Below, in pieces: positions 6,197 to 14,821 of a DNA stretch of 64,000 nt. The position numbers and the translations under genes are program-made. The stretch is taken from the NCBI RefSeq assembly GCF_000617845.2, contig NZ_DF820425.1:5462741-5526740 (forward strand). Reading direction: 5' to 3'. The notes beneath the pieces were generated by a model, which was not told the DNA's origin, made no database searches, and saw only the letters and a list, made by a program, of their open reading frames with translations. Each line of letters opens with the position of its first letter. Within the stretch, counting starts at the first letter, position 1. The stretch comes from Bradyrhizobium sp. DOA9. Its GTDB lineage: Bacteria; Pseudomonadota; Alphaproteobacteria; Rhizobiales; Xanthobacteraceae.

Positions 6197-9100
6197 CAGG
6201 CGGCCACCACCGGTGTGTGGAAGGCGCGCTTGCTCAGCGGAATGGTGATGGTGCATTGCAGCCCGGCAGGGTGGAACGCCAGGGTGGTCTGCCCCTTCAA
6301 CTCGAACGCCAGCGTGCGCTCCAGAAGCTCGGTCCCGAATCCCTTCCGTGGCCTCGCGGTCACGGGCGGCCCGCCGCGCTCCCGCCACTCGAACACCAGC
6401 TCCGCCGGCTCGGTGCTCTCATCGACGCGCCAGGCCACCTCGACGCGCCCGCTGGGCTGGCTCAAGGCGCCGTATTTGAGCGCATTGGTCGCGAGCTCGT
6501 GGATGGCGAGCGCGAAGGTTTCGGCGGCTTTGGGCTGGAAGCGCACCTTGGGACCGGAGACGCGCATCTGCTCGCCCTCGCGGGCATTGTAGGCGAGCAG
6601 CTCCTCGACCACGAGATATTCGAGATCGACGCCGCCTTCGGGATCGCGCGTCACCAGCGCCTGGGTGCGGGCGAACGCGTTGAGACGCCCATCGAGATGG
6701 GAGGCATATTCCTCGACGGTGGTGCTGGATTCCGCGGAGCGGCGGGCGATCGAGCGCACCACGCCGAGCGTGTTGCGGACGCGGTGCTGAAGCTCGGCAA
6801 GGAGAAGACGCTGCCGCTCCTCGGCGCGCGTGATCGCGGTGACGTCGATGAAGGTGATGACGACGCCCGCGATGAAATTGTCGATGCTGCGATAGGGCAG
6901 GATGCGCACGATGTAGCGGGTGCCGCTGTCCGGCGCGCTGAGCTCGCGCTCGACGCTCGCGAGCGTGCGCAACACGCTGCGGACGTCCTCGTAGAGCTCC
7001 TCGATCGGGATGCGCGCCTTGATATGACTGATCGGCCGGCCCGTATCGGTTTCGACCAGGTGGAGGAGCTGCGTGATCGCGGGCGTGAAGTTCATCACGC
7101 GCAGGTCATTGTCGAGGAACACCGTTGCGATCTGCGTGCTCTCGAGGAAATTCTTGAGGTCGCTGGTGGCGCGCGTCAGCTCCTGGACGCGGTGCGCCAG
7201 CTCGCCGTTGACGGTTGTCAGCTCCTCGTTGACCGATTGCAATTCCTCGCGCGAGGTCTCCAGCTCCTCGTTCGCCGACTGAAGCTCCTCGTTGAGCGAC
7301 TGGTATTCCTCGTTGGAGGATTTCAGCTCCTCGTTGGTGCTCTCGAGCTCCTCGATGGTTGCCTGGAGGCGTTCGCGCGTGGCGCGCAGGTCATTTTCGA
7401 GGCGCTCGACGTGCTCGGTACGCACCAGCGAATTGGGATTGCCGTTATCGGCTTCGGCGCCTCGTGCCGGGCCGTCCTTGAACAGAACGACGAAATTGCG
7501 ATGGCCGCCCCCTCCCTCCTGGATCGGCTCGACTGTAATGTCGACCAGGACGCGGTGACCGTTGACCCCGAGCGGTACCTGCTCGGCATGAACGGGCTCG
7601 TTGGTTTCGGCAGCGCGGCTGAGCGCGGTGCGCAATTCCAGACGGAGATCGCGGTGCACGAGTTGCAGCAGGTCGAGCGTGGCGGCGCCTGCCGTCGGCT
7701 CGATATAGCGGCCGGTGCGCCCGGAGAAATGCAGGACCTGGAAATGGTCGTCGGTGATGACATATGCCGGCGCATAGCGCTCGACGATGCGTTGCGCCCG
7801 CCGCTCCAGGCCGACGTCGGGGCCGAATGCACGCGCCGACGGCACCTCGACCGGCACCCGGCCGGCTGCGGTCGCGATCGGAAATTCCGGCGGCAGCCGC
7901 GTTCCCGTCTCCAGCTTCTTGAATATCCGGGCGCGGCGGTCGACCGGCGCGAACAGCTTGGGATGCCGCGTCACGTTCTCGGAATTGCCGAGGAACAGAT
8001 AGCGCTCCGGCAGCAGCGCGAAGTGGAACAGCGGGATCACCCGGTTCTGCAATTCGGCATTGAGATAGATCAGCAGATTACGACAGGAGACGAGATCGAG
8101 CTTGGAGAACGGCGCATCCTTGATGACGTTGTGCTGCGAGAAAATGCACATCTCGCGCAGCTCCTTCACCACGCAATAGGTATCGCCCTCGCGCACGAAC
8201 CAGCGCGCCAGGCGCTCGCTGGTCATGTCCGCCTCGATATTGGTGCGATAGCGCCCGACGCGCGCGGTCGCCAGCGCCCGCCCGTCGATGTCGGTGGCGA
8301 AGATCTGGACTTGGGGCACCGAATCCATCCGCGCCATGTGCTCGCGCAGGAGGATGCCGATCGAATAGGCCTCCTCTCCGGTAGCACAGCCGAGCACCCA
8401 GATACGCACCTGTTGGCCGGCGCCCTTGCCCTCGAAGATCTTCGGGACGATCTGGCCTTCCAGCACCTCGAATTCGCGCTTGTCGCGGAAGAATTCGGTG
8501 ACCCCGATCAGGAGGTCGTTGAAGAGGTGCTGGGTCTCGTCCTTGTCGTTCCGCAAGTAGTCGACATAGGCGCCGATGTCATCGATCTGGACCACTTGCA
8601 TGCGCCGCTGCACGCGGCGCAGGAAGGTGTTCTGCTTGTAGCCGTGGAAGTCATTGCCGGTCTTGTTGCGCAGGATGTCGGCGATGCGCGACAGCGAGGT
8701 CGCGGCGGCCGCCAGCACCTCGTCGAAGCCCTGTTTTTCCTCCAGGCGCCTGAGATGGCGGGCATAGACCTGAATGTGCTCAGGGATGTCTTCCGGCGGC
8801 AGCACATAATCGGCGATGGCGGCGGGCGTGTTGCCGTCGCGGAGATGCTCGGCCTCTTCCGGCCCCGGGAGCTTTTCGGCGATGGCAAGTCCGCCGTGGT
8901 CTTTCAGGGCCGCGGTGCCGAGCGTGCCGTCGCCGCCGGTACCGGCCAGGATCACGCCGATCGATTGCTCGGCACGTTCTTCCGCCAACGAGACCAGGAA
9001 GCTGTCGATCGTGGCGCGCTCGCCGGGCGCCTGCTCCGCCTTGCGTAGCGCGAACCGGTCGCTCTGGATCGTGGTGATCATCGCCTGAGGGCAAAGATAG

Positions 9101-9366
9101 ACAGTGCCGCCTTCGATCGGGTGGCCGTCGCCGATATCCGCGAGCTTGCCGCCATTGGACGCCTGAAGGATGCCGCGCAACCGCGGCTCGTCGTAAGCCT
9201 CGTGATGCTGAAGCGCCAGCACGATGGCCTGATCGGCGCCGACGGTCAGCTTGCCGAAGAACCGCTCGATGCTGTCGAGCGCGCCGGGCGAGGCGCCGAC
9301 CCCGATGATCAGAGGAGTCTTGACCTGGCGCTCTCCATCGACCGGCTGGTCGCCGACGTCATGCAT
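6196..9366 (-). CDS. CheB-CheR-PAS hybrid signalling protein with HWE histidine kinase
   Basis: A multidomain protein of about 1056 residues. Order: CheB methylesterase-like domain (GVGASPGA, LQHHEAYD, GTGGDG; about 15-190); CheR methyltransferase (GYKQNTFLRRVQRRM, GCATGEEAYS; about 205-470); a PAS-like region; a long coiled coil of NEEL repeats (about 640-730); a second PAS; and a C-terminal HWE kinase with HRVRN as phospho-acceptor region, ATNALKYGAL as N-box and WRERGG as the W-x-E motif. ATG 9366 was preferred to an upstream in-frame start at 9537, since the extra 57 residues look like non-coding translation. It is soluble, with no membrane segment. Proteins of this build often act in stress signalling. 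The kinase is coupled to the Crp-type regulator. Confidence 0.9.
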   Translation of the reverse strand: MHDVGDQPVDGERQVKTPLIIGVGASPGALDSIERFFGKLTVGADQAIVLALQHHEAYDEPRLRGILQASNGGKLADIGDGHPIEGGTVYLCPQAMITTIQSDRFALRKAEQAPGERATIDSFLVSLAEERAEQSIGVILAGTGGDGTLGTAALKDHGGLAIAEKLPGPEEAEHLRDGNTPAAIADYVLPPEDIPEHIQVYARHLRRLEEKQGFDEVLAAAATSLSRIADILRNKTGNDFHGYKQNTFLRRVQRRMQVVQIDDIGAYVDYLRNDKDETQHLFNDLLIGVTEFFRDKREFEVLEGQIVPKIFEGKGAGQQVRIWVLGCATGEEAYSIGILLREHMARMDSVPQVQIFATDIDGRALATARVGRYRTNIEADMTSERLARWFVREGDTYCVVKELREMCIFSQHNVIKDAPFSKLDLVSCRNLLIYLNAELQNRVIPLFHFALLPERYLFLGNSENVTRHPKLFAPVDRRARIFKKLETGTRLPPEFPIATAAGRVPVEVPSARAFGPDVGLERRAQRIVERYAPAYVITDDHFQVLHFSGRTGRYIEPTAGAATLDLLQLVHRDLRLELRTALSRAAETNEPVHAEQVPLGVNGHRVLVDITVEPIQEGGGGHRNFVVLFKDGPARGAEADNGNPNSLVRTEHVERLENDLRATRERLQATIEELESTNEELKSSNEEYQSLNEELQSANEELETSREELQSVNEELTTVNGELAHRVQELTRATSDLKNFLESTQIATVFLDNDLRVMNFTPAITQLLHLVETDTGRPISHIKARIPIEELYEDVRSVLRTLASVERELSAPDSGTRYIVRILPYRSIDNFIAGVVITFIDVTAITRAEERQRLLLAELQHRVRNTLGVVRSIARRSAESSTTVEEYASHLDGRLNAFARTQALVTRDPEGGVDLEYLVVEELLAYNAREGEQMRVSGPKVRFQPKAAETFALAIHELATNALKYGALSQPSGRVEVAWRVDESTEPAELVFEWRERGGPPVTARPRKGFGTELLERTLAFELKGQTTLAFHPAGLQCTITIPLSKRAFHTPVVAA

Positions 9367-9535
9367 GGCTCTGCTGGCTCTCGTTCGCTGCCGGGACCAA
9401 TGGGCGCCCGGCTCCTGCAAATAGCAGAAATCGATATTATCCCAACACATTAAACACAGAAATGTCCCCGGGCTTTCCGCGTTGTCAGCTCGGGGCGGCA
9501 AGGGCCATACTCCCCCGCGCACCGGAGGACCAGCC

Positions 9536-9790
9536 ATGCCGATCTCCGAGGAACTCGCCGCGCTGACCGAGCGCGCCGAACGCGCGACCGCGGACGCCCG
9601 CCGCCTGCTGGCCGAGAACGATCGCCGGCGCCGCTACGTGGAGCGGCAGCTCGATCTATTGTTCGAGCTGAGCGCAGCGTTCAGGAGACCGCCCCCCCCC
9701 GCTATCCAAGCGCGACCTCCTGCCGGAGATACGCGACCCGCTCCTCGATCAGGACGCGGTGGCGCTCCCACTCGACCAAGGTCTCCTTGA
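9536..9790 (+). CDS. Small coiled-coil protein; 3' end uncertain (poly-C tract)
   Basis: It starts MPISEELAALTERAERATA at ATG 9536 with a GGAGG ribosome site. The first about 53 residues form a highly charged helix (ERAERATADARRLLAENDRRRR). A run of nine C (9692-9700) then leads into Pro/Arg-rich sequence that overlaps the convergent gene by 89 bases and looks non-coding. Either the true end lies close to the poly-C run in another frame, or the tract varies in length. The N-terminal part is probably real; the tail is doubtful. Function unknown. Confidence 0.45.
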   Translation: MPISEELAALTERAERATADARRLLAENDRRRRYVERQLDLLFELSAAFRRPPPPAIQARPPAGDTRPAPRSGRGGAPTRPRSP

Positions 9791-9968
9791 GCAGGCTGAC
9801 CAGCCGCTCGGCCTGGCGCGTGTCGTGTCCGCCCGCCATGAGCTCGCGCACCCGATCTTCCTGATCGCGGATGCGCTTCCAGCCCTCCTCGATGTCCTGA
9901 TCGGCCTTCACCAGGAGGCGTTGCTCGGCCTCGAGCTGCGCGGTGCGGTCGGCAAGGGGGATGGCCAT
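9702..9968 (-). CDS. Small coiled-coil hypothetical protein
   Basis: An 88-residue charged helical protein (MAIPLADRTAQLEAEQRLLV...), probably one coiled-coil hairpin. ATG 9968 has an AAGG purine stretch before it. A TTG at 9983 would overlap the stop of the CheB-like gene (TTGA) and give six more residues, so coupling to cheB is possible with either start. Being directly downstream of the CheB-like esterase suggests an accessory role in the same signalling unit, but no motif proves it. Confidence 0.6.
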   Translation of the reverse strand: MAIPLADRTAQLEAEQRLLVKADQDIEEGWKRIRDQEDRVRELMAGGHDTRQAERLVSLLKETLVEWERHRVLIEERVAYLRQEVALG

Positions 9969-9979
9969 AGCCAAAGCCT

Positions 9980-10987
9980 TCAAGCCTCCCGTTCGCCGGT
10001 GGGAGGATCGAGCGATTTTAGCACGACACGCCGGATCATGTCGGCATATTCGCGGTATTCGCGTGACCGAGCCTCGTACATCTCCGCCACGGCAGCCCGC
10101 CCGCTGCGACGGCCGTCCGCTGCCATGCGCTGCACCAGCTCGGCGCGCTCCTCGATGATGCGCAGCGCCACGCGCAGGGCTTCGTCAACGCGCCCCTCCT
10201 GCTCCTTGGCGAGCGCATCGGCCGTGAAGCCGTGGCCGACCTGGCAGCGGAAACGCATCGGGCGAGCGTTCTTGACCTCCGAGAGCACCCCGCCGCAGGC
10301 TGGACAGGTCAGGGCGACAGGATCGGCCACAGAGAGGAGCTTGTCGCTTCCGATCCGCTCTCCGGCCGCAATCTCGACCTCGAGCCTGATCTCGGGCGGG
10401 ATCGGCAGCGCGGCGCCGGCCTGCTCCTTGACCAGCTCGGACAGCACGTCGCCCATGGCGGCGCCGGGAACGCAGAGGTCGACCGTGGTCGCCTCCATGG
10501 CGCGCCGCGGCATCTCGTCGGAGATCGCGTCCGCGGGGTCTTGGACCACGGCCATTCCGCCGCAGCGCTTGATGGCATTGAGTCCGGCCGCGCCGTCCGA
10601 CAACAGTCCGCTCAGGAGTACGCCGATCACCCGCGGCCCGTGATAGAGGGCGGCGGAGCGGAACAGGGCATCGACCGCCGGCCGCACCATGTTTTCGCGC
10701 GGTCCTCGGCCGAGGAAAATGTGATCTCCGGACAGCAGCAGATGATGGTCCGGCGCACCCAGATAGACATGACCCGCCTCGATTTTCATGCCGTTCTGGG
10801 CCTGGCGCACCGGAAGCGGCCCGGCGCTGCTGGCGACGGTGGAGAGAATGCCGATGCCCTGGGCCGGAATGTGCAGCACGACGAAGACCGCCGCGGGCAA
10901 GTCTGCGGGCAGGCGGCCCAAAATCTGCTTCAGCGGCGCGGTCGCTCCGGCCGAGCCCCCGATGACAATGATGTCGCGGTTGCTCAT
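9980..10987 (-). CDS. Stand-alone CheB-like methylesterase with C-terminal zinc ribbon
   Basis: A 335-residue protein with a CheB catalytic domain and no receiver domain. Motifs are GGSAGA (catalytic Ser), VVLHIPAQ (His position) and LSGLLSDGAAG (Asp position). After about residue 200 comes a probable zinc ribbon (CPACG...RFRCQVGH), then a helical tail. ATG 10987 has GGAGG nine bases upstream. Without a receiver, the esterase is presumably controlled by partners rather than by phosphorylation of itself. It lies back-to-back with the single-domain receiver at 11075 and close to the CheB-CheR-HWE protein, which carries its own CheB domain. Confidence 0.88.
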   Translation of the reverse strand: MSNRDIIVIGGSAGATAPLKQILGRLPADLPAAVFVVLHIPAQGIGILSTVASSAGPLPVRQAQNGMKIEAGHVYLGAPDHHLLLSGDHIFLGRGPRENMVRPAVDALFRSAALYHGPRVIGVLLSGLLSDGAAGLNAIKRCGGMAVVQDPADAISDEMPRRAMEATTVDLCVPGAAMGDVLSELVKEQAGAALPIPPEIRLEVEIAAGERIGSDKLLSVADPVALTCPACGGVLSEVKNARPMRFRCQVGHGFTADALAKEQEGRVDEALRVALRIIEERAELVQRMAADGRRSGRAAVAEMYEARSREYREYADMIRRVVLKSLDPPTGEREA

Positions 10988-11074
10988 GGAACCGGCCTCC
11001 GATTGCATCGTTTGCAGTTTGCACCAAGGCGGATCGCCGGCTTATGTTCCTACGCGTTTGGAGGCTGAGACACC

Positions 11075-11470
11075 ATGGCGGCATCGTCGCATCAGCGCGG
11101 ACCACTCGCAGGGCGTCGCATCTTCGTCGTCGAGGACGAGTATTTCCTCGCCGATGACATCGGCAAGACATTCCGCGCCATGGGCGCGGAGATCGCAGGT
11201 CCCGTTGGTCATTTCGAAGACGCGCTCAAGCTCCTGAACGACGGCGGTGTCCTGGATGCCGCCGTGCTCGACGTCAACATTCGAAGCGAGATGATCTTTC
11301 CGATCGCCCGCGAACTGAAGGCACGGAACGTACCCTTCATTTTCACCACGGGATACGACAAGATCACGCTCGGTCCGGAGTTTCAGGACGTCCCGCTGCT
11401 GGAAAAGCCGATCGATCTTCCGGCGATGGCACAGAAGCTGGCTGGGCTCATCGCCGAGCCGAGAGCTTGA
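11075..11470 (+). CDS. Single-domain response regulator (receiver only)
   Basis: A 131-residue CheY-like receiver with acidic pocket VVEDE (19-22), phospho-acceptor Asp66 (AVLDVN) and conserved Lys111 (LEKPID). The sequence around the acceptor (DVNI, instead of the common DxxMPG) is that of receivers that partner HWE kinases in alphaproteobacteria. ATG 11075 is preceded by GGAG. It is divergent from the CheB-like gene. With no output domain it probably acts as a phosphate shuttle or sink for the nearby HWE kinase. Confidence 0.85.
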   Translation: MAASSHQRGPLAGRRIFVVEDEYFLADDIGKTFRAMGAEIAGPVGHFEDALKLLNDGGVLDAAVLDVNIRSEMIFPIARELKARNVPFIFTTGYDKITLGPEFQDVPLLEKPIDLPAMAQKLAGLIAEPRA

Positions 11471-11540
11471 TCACGCGGGGTTTGACCACGCAACGACGCG
11501 TGTTCCTTCGGCTCCTTCGCAAGATTCAGGGGAATGCTCG

Positions 11541-11717
11541 ATGATCTACACACCCAATCCTACCGTCGACAAGCAGCTCGTGAAGCATTCCCACGATCTG
11601 GTTCGCAAGGCGATGGCACTGCTGCGCAAGAGCGATCATCTCGTCACCGAGCAACGCCTGCGCGACGAGATCGTGGAAGCGCAAGACATGTCGCGGCGCC
11701 AGGACGACCGGAGATGA
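11541..11717 (+). CDS. Very small helical protein downstream of the receiver
   Basis: A 58-residue protein starting MIYTPNPTVDKQLVKHSHDL, with ATG 11541 preceded by AGGGGAATG. The middle (HDLVRKAMALLRKSDHLVTEQR) predicts as an amphipathic helix and the C-terminus is charged. It follows the receiver gene in the same direction by about 70 bases and could be co-transcribed. Codon use resembles neighbouring genes. Function unknown. Confidence 0.5.
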   Translation: MIYTPNPTVDKQLVKHSHDLVRKAMALLRKSDHLVTEQRLRDEIVEAQDMSRRQDDRR

Positions 11718-11766
11718 CGACCGGAAATCCGGTCAAGACTGCTGACTTGGTCTTAGTCGATCGCAA

Positions 11767-11847
11767 TCAGAAGACATGCGCGAAAGCGAGCCAGGCGGTT
11801 ACGGCCAGGCACAGGATGACTGCGGCGTAAGGTAGCGCGATGCGCAA
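11767..11847 (-). CDS. Possible tiny membrane peptide (26 aa, TTG start)
   Basis: An open frame from TTG 11847 to TGA 11767-11769 encodes a peptide reading (M)RIALPYAAVILCLAVTAW and a few more residues. That is a single basic residue followed by one membrane-spanning stretch. GGGGGAG lies nine bases before the TTG. It sits 19 bases downstream of a second tiny membrane peptide. The evidence is limited to hydrophobicity and ribosome site, so it may be chance. Confidence 0.25.
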   Translation of the reverse strand: MRIALPYAAVILCLAVTAWLAFAHVF

Positions 11848-11866
11848 GACGGCAAGCTCCCCCACT

Positions 11867-11962
11867 TCAGCTCATCATCATCCAGACGATTGCGACCATC
11901 ATCACGACAAAACCCGTGACCGCAGTCGCGACAAAGGCCTGTTCGATACGATCCATCGCCAT
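11867..11962 (-). CDS. Tiny single-span membrane peptide (31 aa)
   Basis: ATG 11962 to TGA 11867-11869 encodes 31 residues. A charged start (MAMDRIEQAF) is followed by one Val/Met/Trp-rich membrane helix (VTGFVVMMVAIVWMMMS). A GAGGGGG ribosome site lies upstream. It looks like one of the short stress-related membrane peptides found in many bacteria, though no named family is recognised. The rest of 11718-12092 shows nothing else I can support. Confidence 0.4.
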   Translation of the reverse strand: MAMDRIEQAFVATAVTGFVVMMVAIVWMMMS

Positions 11963-12092
11963 CACAGCCCCCTCGTGTTTCAGCCGTTGCAATTTGACGG
12001 CTTGAGGGCCACGGCGCATTAGGCTATGTGAATCGGGGTCTGCTTTCTCTCCGCACCAGGCTCGCGCCGCTCCACAATCGCGAGCGCGTCGC

Positions 12093-12875
12093 CTACGACC
12101 TTGCCGTACCCGGCTCGGCCATCTTGCGGTGCTGCTTGGCCAGCATCTCGTTGGGCGTGACGTTCGCGACCGTGGTCTGGATCTTGTTCTTCAGCCCGGC
12201 GACGATGTCCGCTTCCCCGCGCAGCATCGCATCGAAGCCGGCCTTGGCGACATCGTAGGCGCCGTCCTTCTTCTCGGTGCCGACCTTGGTGTCCATCATG
12301 TCGGCGCGACGGAAGAACTCGGTCTCGGTGGGACCCGGCATCAGACAGGTGACGGTGATACCGCTGTCGCGCAGCTCCTCGCGCAGGGCGAACGAGAAGG
12401 AATCGAGGAATGCCTTGCTGCCGTTGTAGGCGGCCTGGAAACTGCCCGGCATGAAGCCGGCGATCGAGCCGGTGATCAGGATGCGGCCGGCCTTGCGGCG
12501 AAGCATCTCATTGCCGACCCGGTGGATCAGATACAGCGTGCCGGTGATGTTGGTGTCGATCAGGTGTTTCACCCTGGCAAAGTCCTGATCGAGAAATGCC
12601 TTGCCGAGGCCGATTCCGGCATTGGCCAGCAGCGCATCGATCGGCCGGTCGCCGACCGCCGCACACAGCTTGTCGACACCCTCGGTGGTGGCAAGATCGG
12701 CCTCGACCGGCTCCACGCTGCCGCCGTGGCGGCGCAGATCGACCGCCACGCGCTCGATCTGAGGCTCGTCCGCGGCGATGACGAGATTGAATCCGGCCTG
12801 CGCGCAGCACCTGGCGAGTTCCAGACCGATACCGGTTGAAGCACCCGTGACGACGGCGAGTTGATTGGCGGGCAT
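12093..12875 (-). CDS. Short-chain dehydrogenase/reductase (SDR)
   Basis: A 260-residue classical SDR. The NAD(P)-binding TGASTGIG motif lies at about 11-18, followed by LLANAGIG. The catalytic Ser is in ITGSIAG and the Tyr-x3-Lys pair in YNGSK. Substrate residues do not identify the substrate. ATG 12875 has AAGGA eight bases upstream. It is divergent from the alcohol dehydrogenase operon starting at 13041, so the 165 bp between them should carry both promoters. A general-stress or aldehyde-metabolism role fits the neighbours but is inferred. Confidence 0.88.
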   Translation of the reverse strand: MPANQLAVVTGASTGIGLELARCCAQAGFNLVIAADEPQIERVAVDLRRHGGSVEPVEADLATTEGVDKLCAAVGDRPIDALLANAGIGLGKAFLDQDFARVKHLIDTNITGTLYLIHRVGNEMLRRKAGRILITGSIAGFMPGSFQAAYNGSKAFLDSFSFALREELRDSGITVTCLMPGPTETEFFRRADMMDTKVGTEKKDGAYDVAKAGFDAMLRGEADIVAGLKNKIQTTVANVTPNEMLAKQHRKMAEPGTARS

Positions 12876-13040
12876 AGGCACATCCTTGCGATGAGATCCT
12901 GAGATCGCGGTTATCACGCTCAATCGCTGCCCTGCCCTCTCGTTCCAACTTGCGCGGTGCGAAGAATTTGCGCGCAGCGATAGCAACCATCGATCGTGCC
13001 TGGACTTAGATGCCACGTGGCTCAACCCGGAGGACGGACG

Positions 13041-14216
13041 ATGAAGGCGCTGGTCTGGCACGGCAAGGAGGACATCAGGTGCGACACCGTCACCGATCCG
13101 GAGATCCAGGACCCACGTGATGCCATCATCAAGGTGACGAGCTGCGCCATCTGCGGCTCCGACCTGCACCTCTTCCACAATTTCATTCCGGGCATGCTGC
13201 CCGGCGACATCATGGGCCACGAGACCATGGGCGAAGTCGTCGAGGTCGGCTCGGGCGTCAATGGCAAGCTGAAGAAGGGCGACCGCGTTGTCGTGCCCTT
13301 CACGATCATTTGCGGTGAATGCGAGCAGTGCAAGCGCGGCAATTTCTCTGTCTGTGAGACCACCAACCGTAAGCGTCACCTGGCCGACAAGGTGTTTGGG
13401 CACACGACCGCGGGGCTGTTCGGCTACACTCATCTGACCGGCGGCTATCCCGGCGGCCAGGCCGAATATCTGCGCGTTCCCTTTGCCGACGCCACCCACA
13501 TCAAGGTGCCCGCGGGCATTCCCGACGAGCAATTGCTGTTCCTCAGCGACATCTTCCCGACCGGCTGGCAGGCCGCAGCGCAATGCGACATCGAGCCGAC
13601 CGACACGGTCGCGATCTGGGGCTGTGGCCCGGTCGGGCAGATGGCGATCCGCAGCGCCATCCTGCTCGGCGCCAATCGGGTGATCGCGATCGACTGCCTG
13701 CCCGAGCGGCTCAGCATGGCCGAGGCCGGCGGCGCCACCACCATCAACTTCGAGACCGAGAGCGTGGTGGAGCGGCTCCAGGAGCTGACCGACGGCAGGG
13801 GCCCGGAGAAATGCATCGACTGCGTCGGCATGGAGGCGCATGTGATGCCATCGCTGCCCGACACCCTGCTCGACCGCGCCAAGCAGATGGTGATGGCCGA
13901 GAGCGACCGGCCCCACGTGCTGCGCGAGATGATCTATGTCTGCCGTCCCGGCGGCATCATCTCGGTGCCGGGCGTGTACAGCGGCCTGTCCGACATGCTC
14001 CCGATGGGCGCCTTCATGAACAAGGGCCTGACGATGCGGACCGGCCAGACCCACGTCAACCGCTGGACCGACGACCTGCTCCGCCGCATCGAAGAAGGCG
14101 AGATCGACCCGTCCTTCGTCATCACCCACACCGTCCCGCTCGCCCAGGGACCGGAGATGTACCAGGTGTTTCGCGACAAGCGCGAGTCCTGCGTCAAGGT
14201 CGTTCTGAAGCCCTGA
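13041..14216 (+). CDS. Zinc-dependent alcohol dehydrogenase (glutathione-type formaldehyde dehydrogenase-like)
   Basis: A 391-residue medium-chain dehydrogenase. The catalytic-zinc segment CAICGSD comes early, GHE follows, and a structural-zinc cluster (CGECEQCKRGNFSVC) lies at about 95-110. The Rossmann nucleotide site is GCGPVG. The long insertion and GGYPGGQAEY stretch are typical of the formaldehyde dehydrogenase-like branch found widely in rhizobia; the actual substrate is unproven. ATG 13041 is preceded by GGAGG. It leads an operon with a membrane protein (11-base gap) and a GH13 enzyme. Confidence 0.9.
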   Translation: MKALVWHGKEDIRCDTVTDPEIQDPRDAIIKVTSCAICGSDLHLFHNFIPGMLPGDIMGHETMGEVVEVGSGVNGKLKKGDRVVVPFTIICGECEQCKRGNFSVCETTNRKRHLADKVFGHTTAGLFGYTHLTGGYPGGQAEYLRVPFADATHIKVPAGIPDEQLLFLSDIFPTGWQAAAQCDIEPTDTVAIWGCGPVGQMAIRSAILLGANRVIAIDCLPERLSMAEAGGATTINFETESVVERLQELTDGRGPEKCIDCVGMEAHVMPSLPDTLLDRAKQMVMAESDRPHVLREMIYVCRPGGIISVPGVYSGLSDMLPMGAFMNKGLTMRTGQTHVNRWTDDLLRRIEEGEIDPSFVITHTVPLAQGPEMYQVFRDKRESCVKVVLKP

Positions 14217-14227
14217 AGGAGCCAGCC

Positions 14228-14821
14228 ATGTTTCATTTCTCCAACATCGTGCGCACCAAGGGCGACCCTGAGATCGTCAAGGGCGGACCCAGCCTGAAAC
14301 AGCCGGCGGACCAGCTCGCGCGTGCGCTCGGCTGGTTCAGCATCGGACTTGGCGTGGTCGAGCTGTTCGCACCGAGGCGCGTCACGGAAACGCTGGGCAT
14401 GGAAGGCCGCGAGACGATGGTCCGCGCCTTCGGCGTGCGCGAGATCATGTCCGGGATCATGTCGCTCTCGGTCGACAAGAACGCCGGCCTGTGGACCCGT
14501 GTCGGCGGCGACGGGCTCGATGCCGCCGCGCTGCTGTCCGGGCTGACGTCGGACAATCCCAAGAAGGGCAATATCGCGCTGGCATTGCTGATGGTCGGCG
14601 GCATCGCCGTGCTCGACTACCGCGCCGCGCAGGACACCAAGCCGCGCCGCCCGCCGCGCGACGCACGGCGCAAGCTCTATCCGAACCGCAGTGGTTTCCC
14701 GAAGGGTATCGAGAGCGTCCGCACTGCGGCAAGGCAAATCGCAGCCCATGCCAAGACACATCTCAAGACACATGCCGAGACAAACGAGGTGAAGCAAGGT
14801 GATGAGCGTCGCGTCCCGTGA
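14228..14821 (+). CDS. Membrane protein of the 'cyclase dehydrase'-like / DUF4267 type
   Basis: A 197-residue protein starting MFHFSNIVRTKGDPEIVKGG. A segment like LARALGWFSIGLGVVELFAP begins a four-helix membrane region with the conserved RAFGVREIMSG motif, similar to proteins often annotated as cyclase dehydrase or DUF4267. The C-terminal about 60 residues are basic and cytoplasmic. ATG 14228 has AGGAG before it. The last 20 bases overlap the start of the GH13 gene, so translation is probably coupled. Function unknown. Confidence 0.7.
   Translation: MFHFSNIVRTKGDPEIVKGGPSLKQPADQLARALGWFSIGLGVVELFAPRRVTETLGMEGRETMVRAFGVREIMSGIMSLSVDKNAGLWTRVGGDGLDAAALLSGLTSDNPKKGNIALALLMVGGIAVLDYRAAQDTKPRRPPRDARRKLYPNRSGFPKGIESVRTAARQIAAHAKTHLKTHAETNEVKQGDERRVP

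Noticed and set aside
6106..9048. A 980-codon open frame on the plus strand opposite the HWE kinase
   Set aside because: It is antisense to a gene with clear CheB, CheR and HWE motifs, has repetitive Gly/Ala/Arg/His composition and no family motif. Long antisense frames are expected in GC-rich genes.
12093..14129. Long minus-strand frame reading through the SDR start towards 14129
   Set aside because: The upstream part is antisense to the alcohol dehydrogenase. The SDR start at 12875 has a proper ribosome site and the upstream translation is not family-like.
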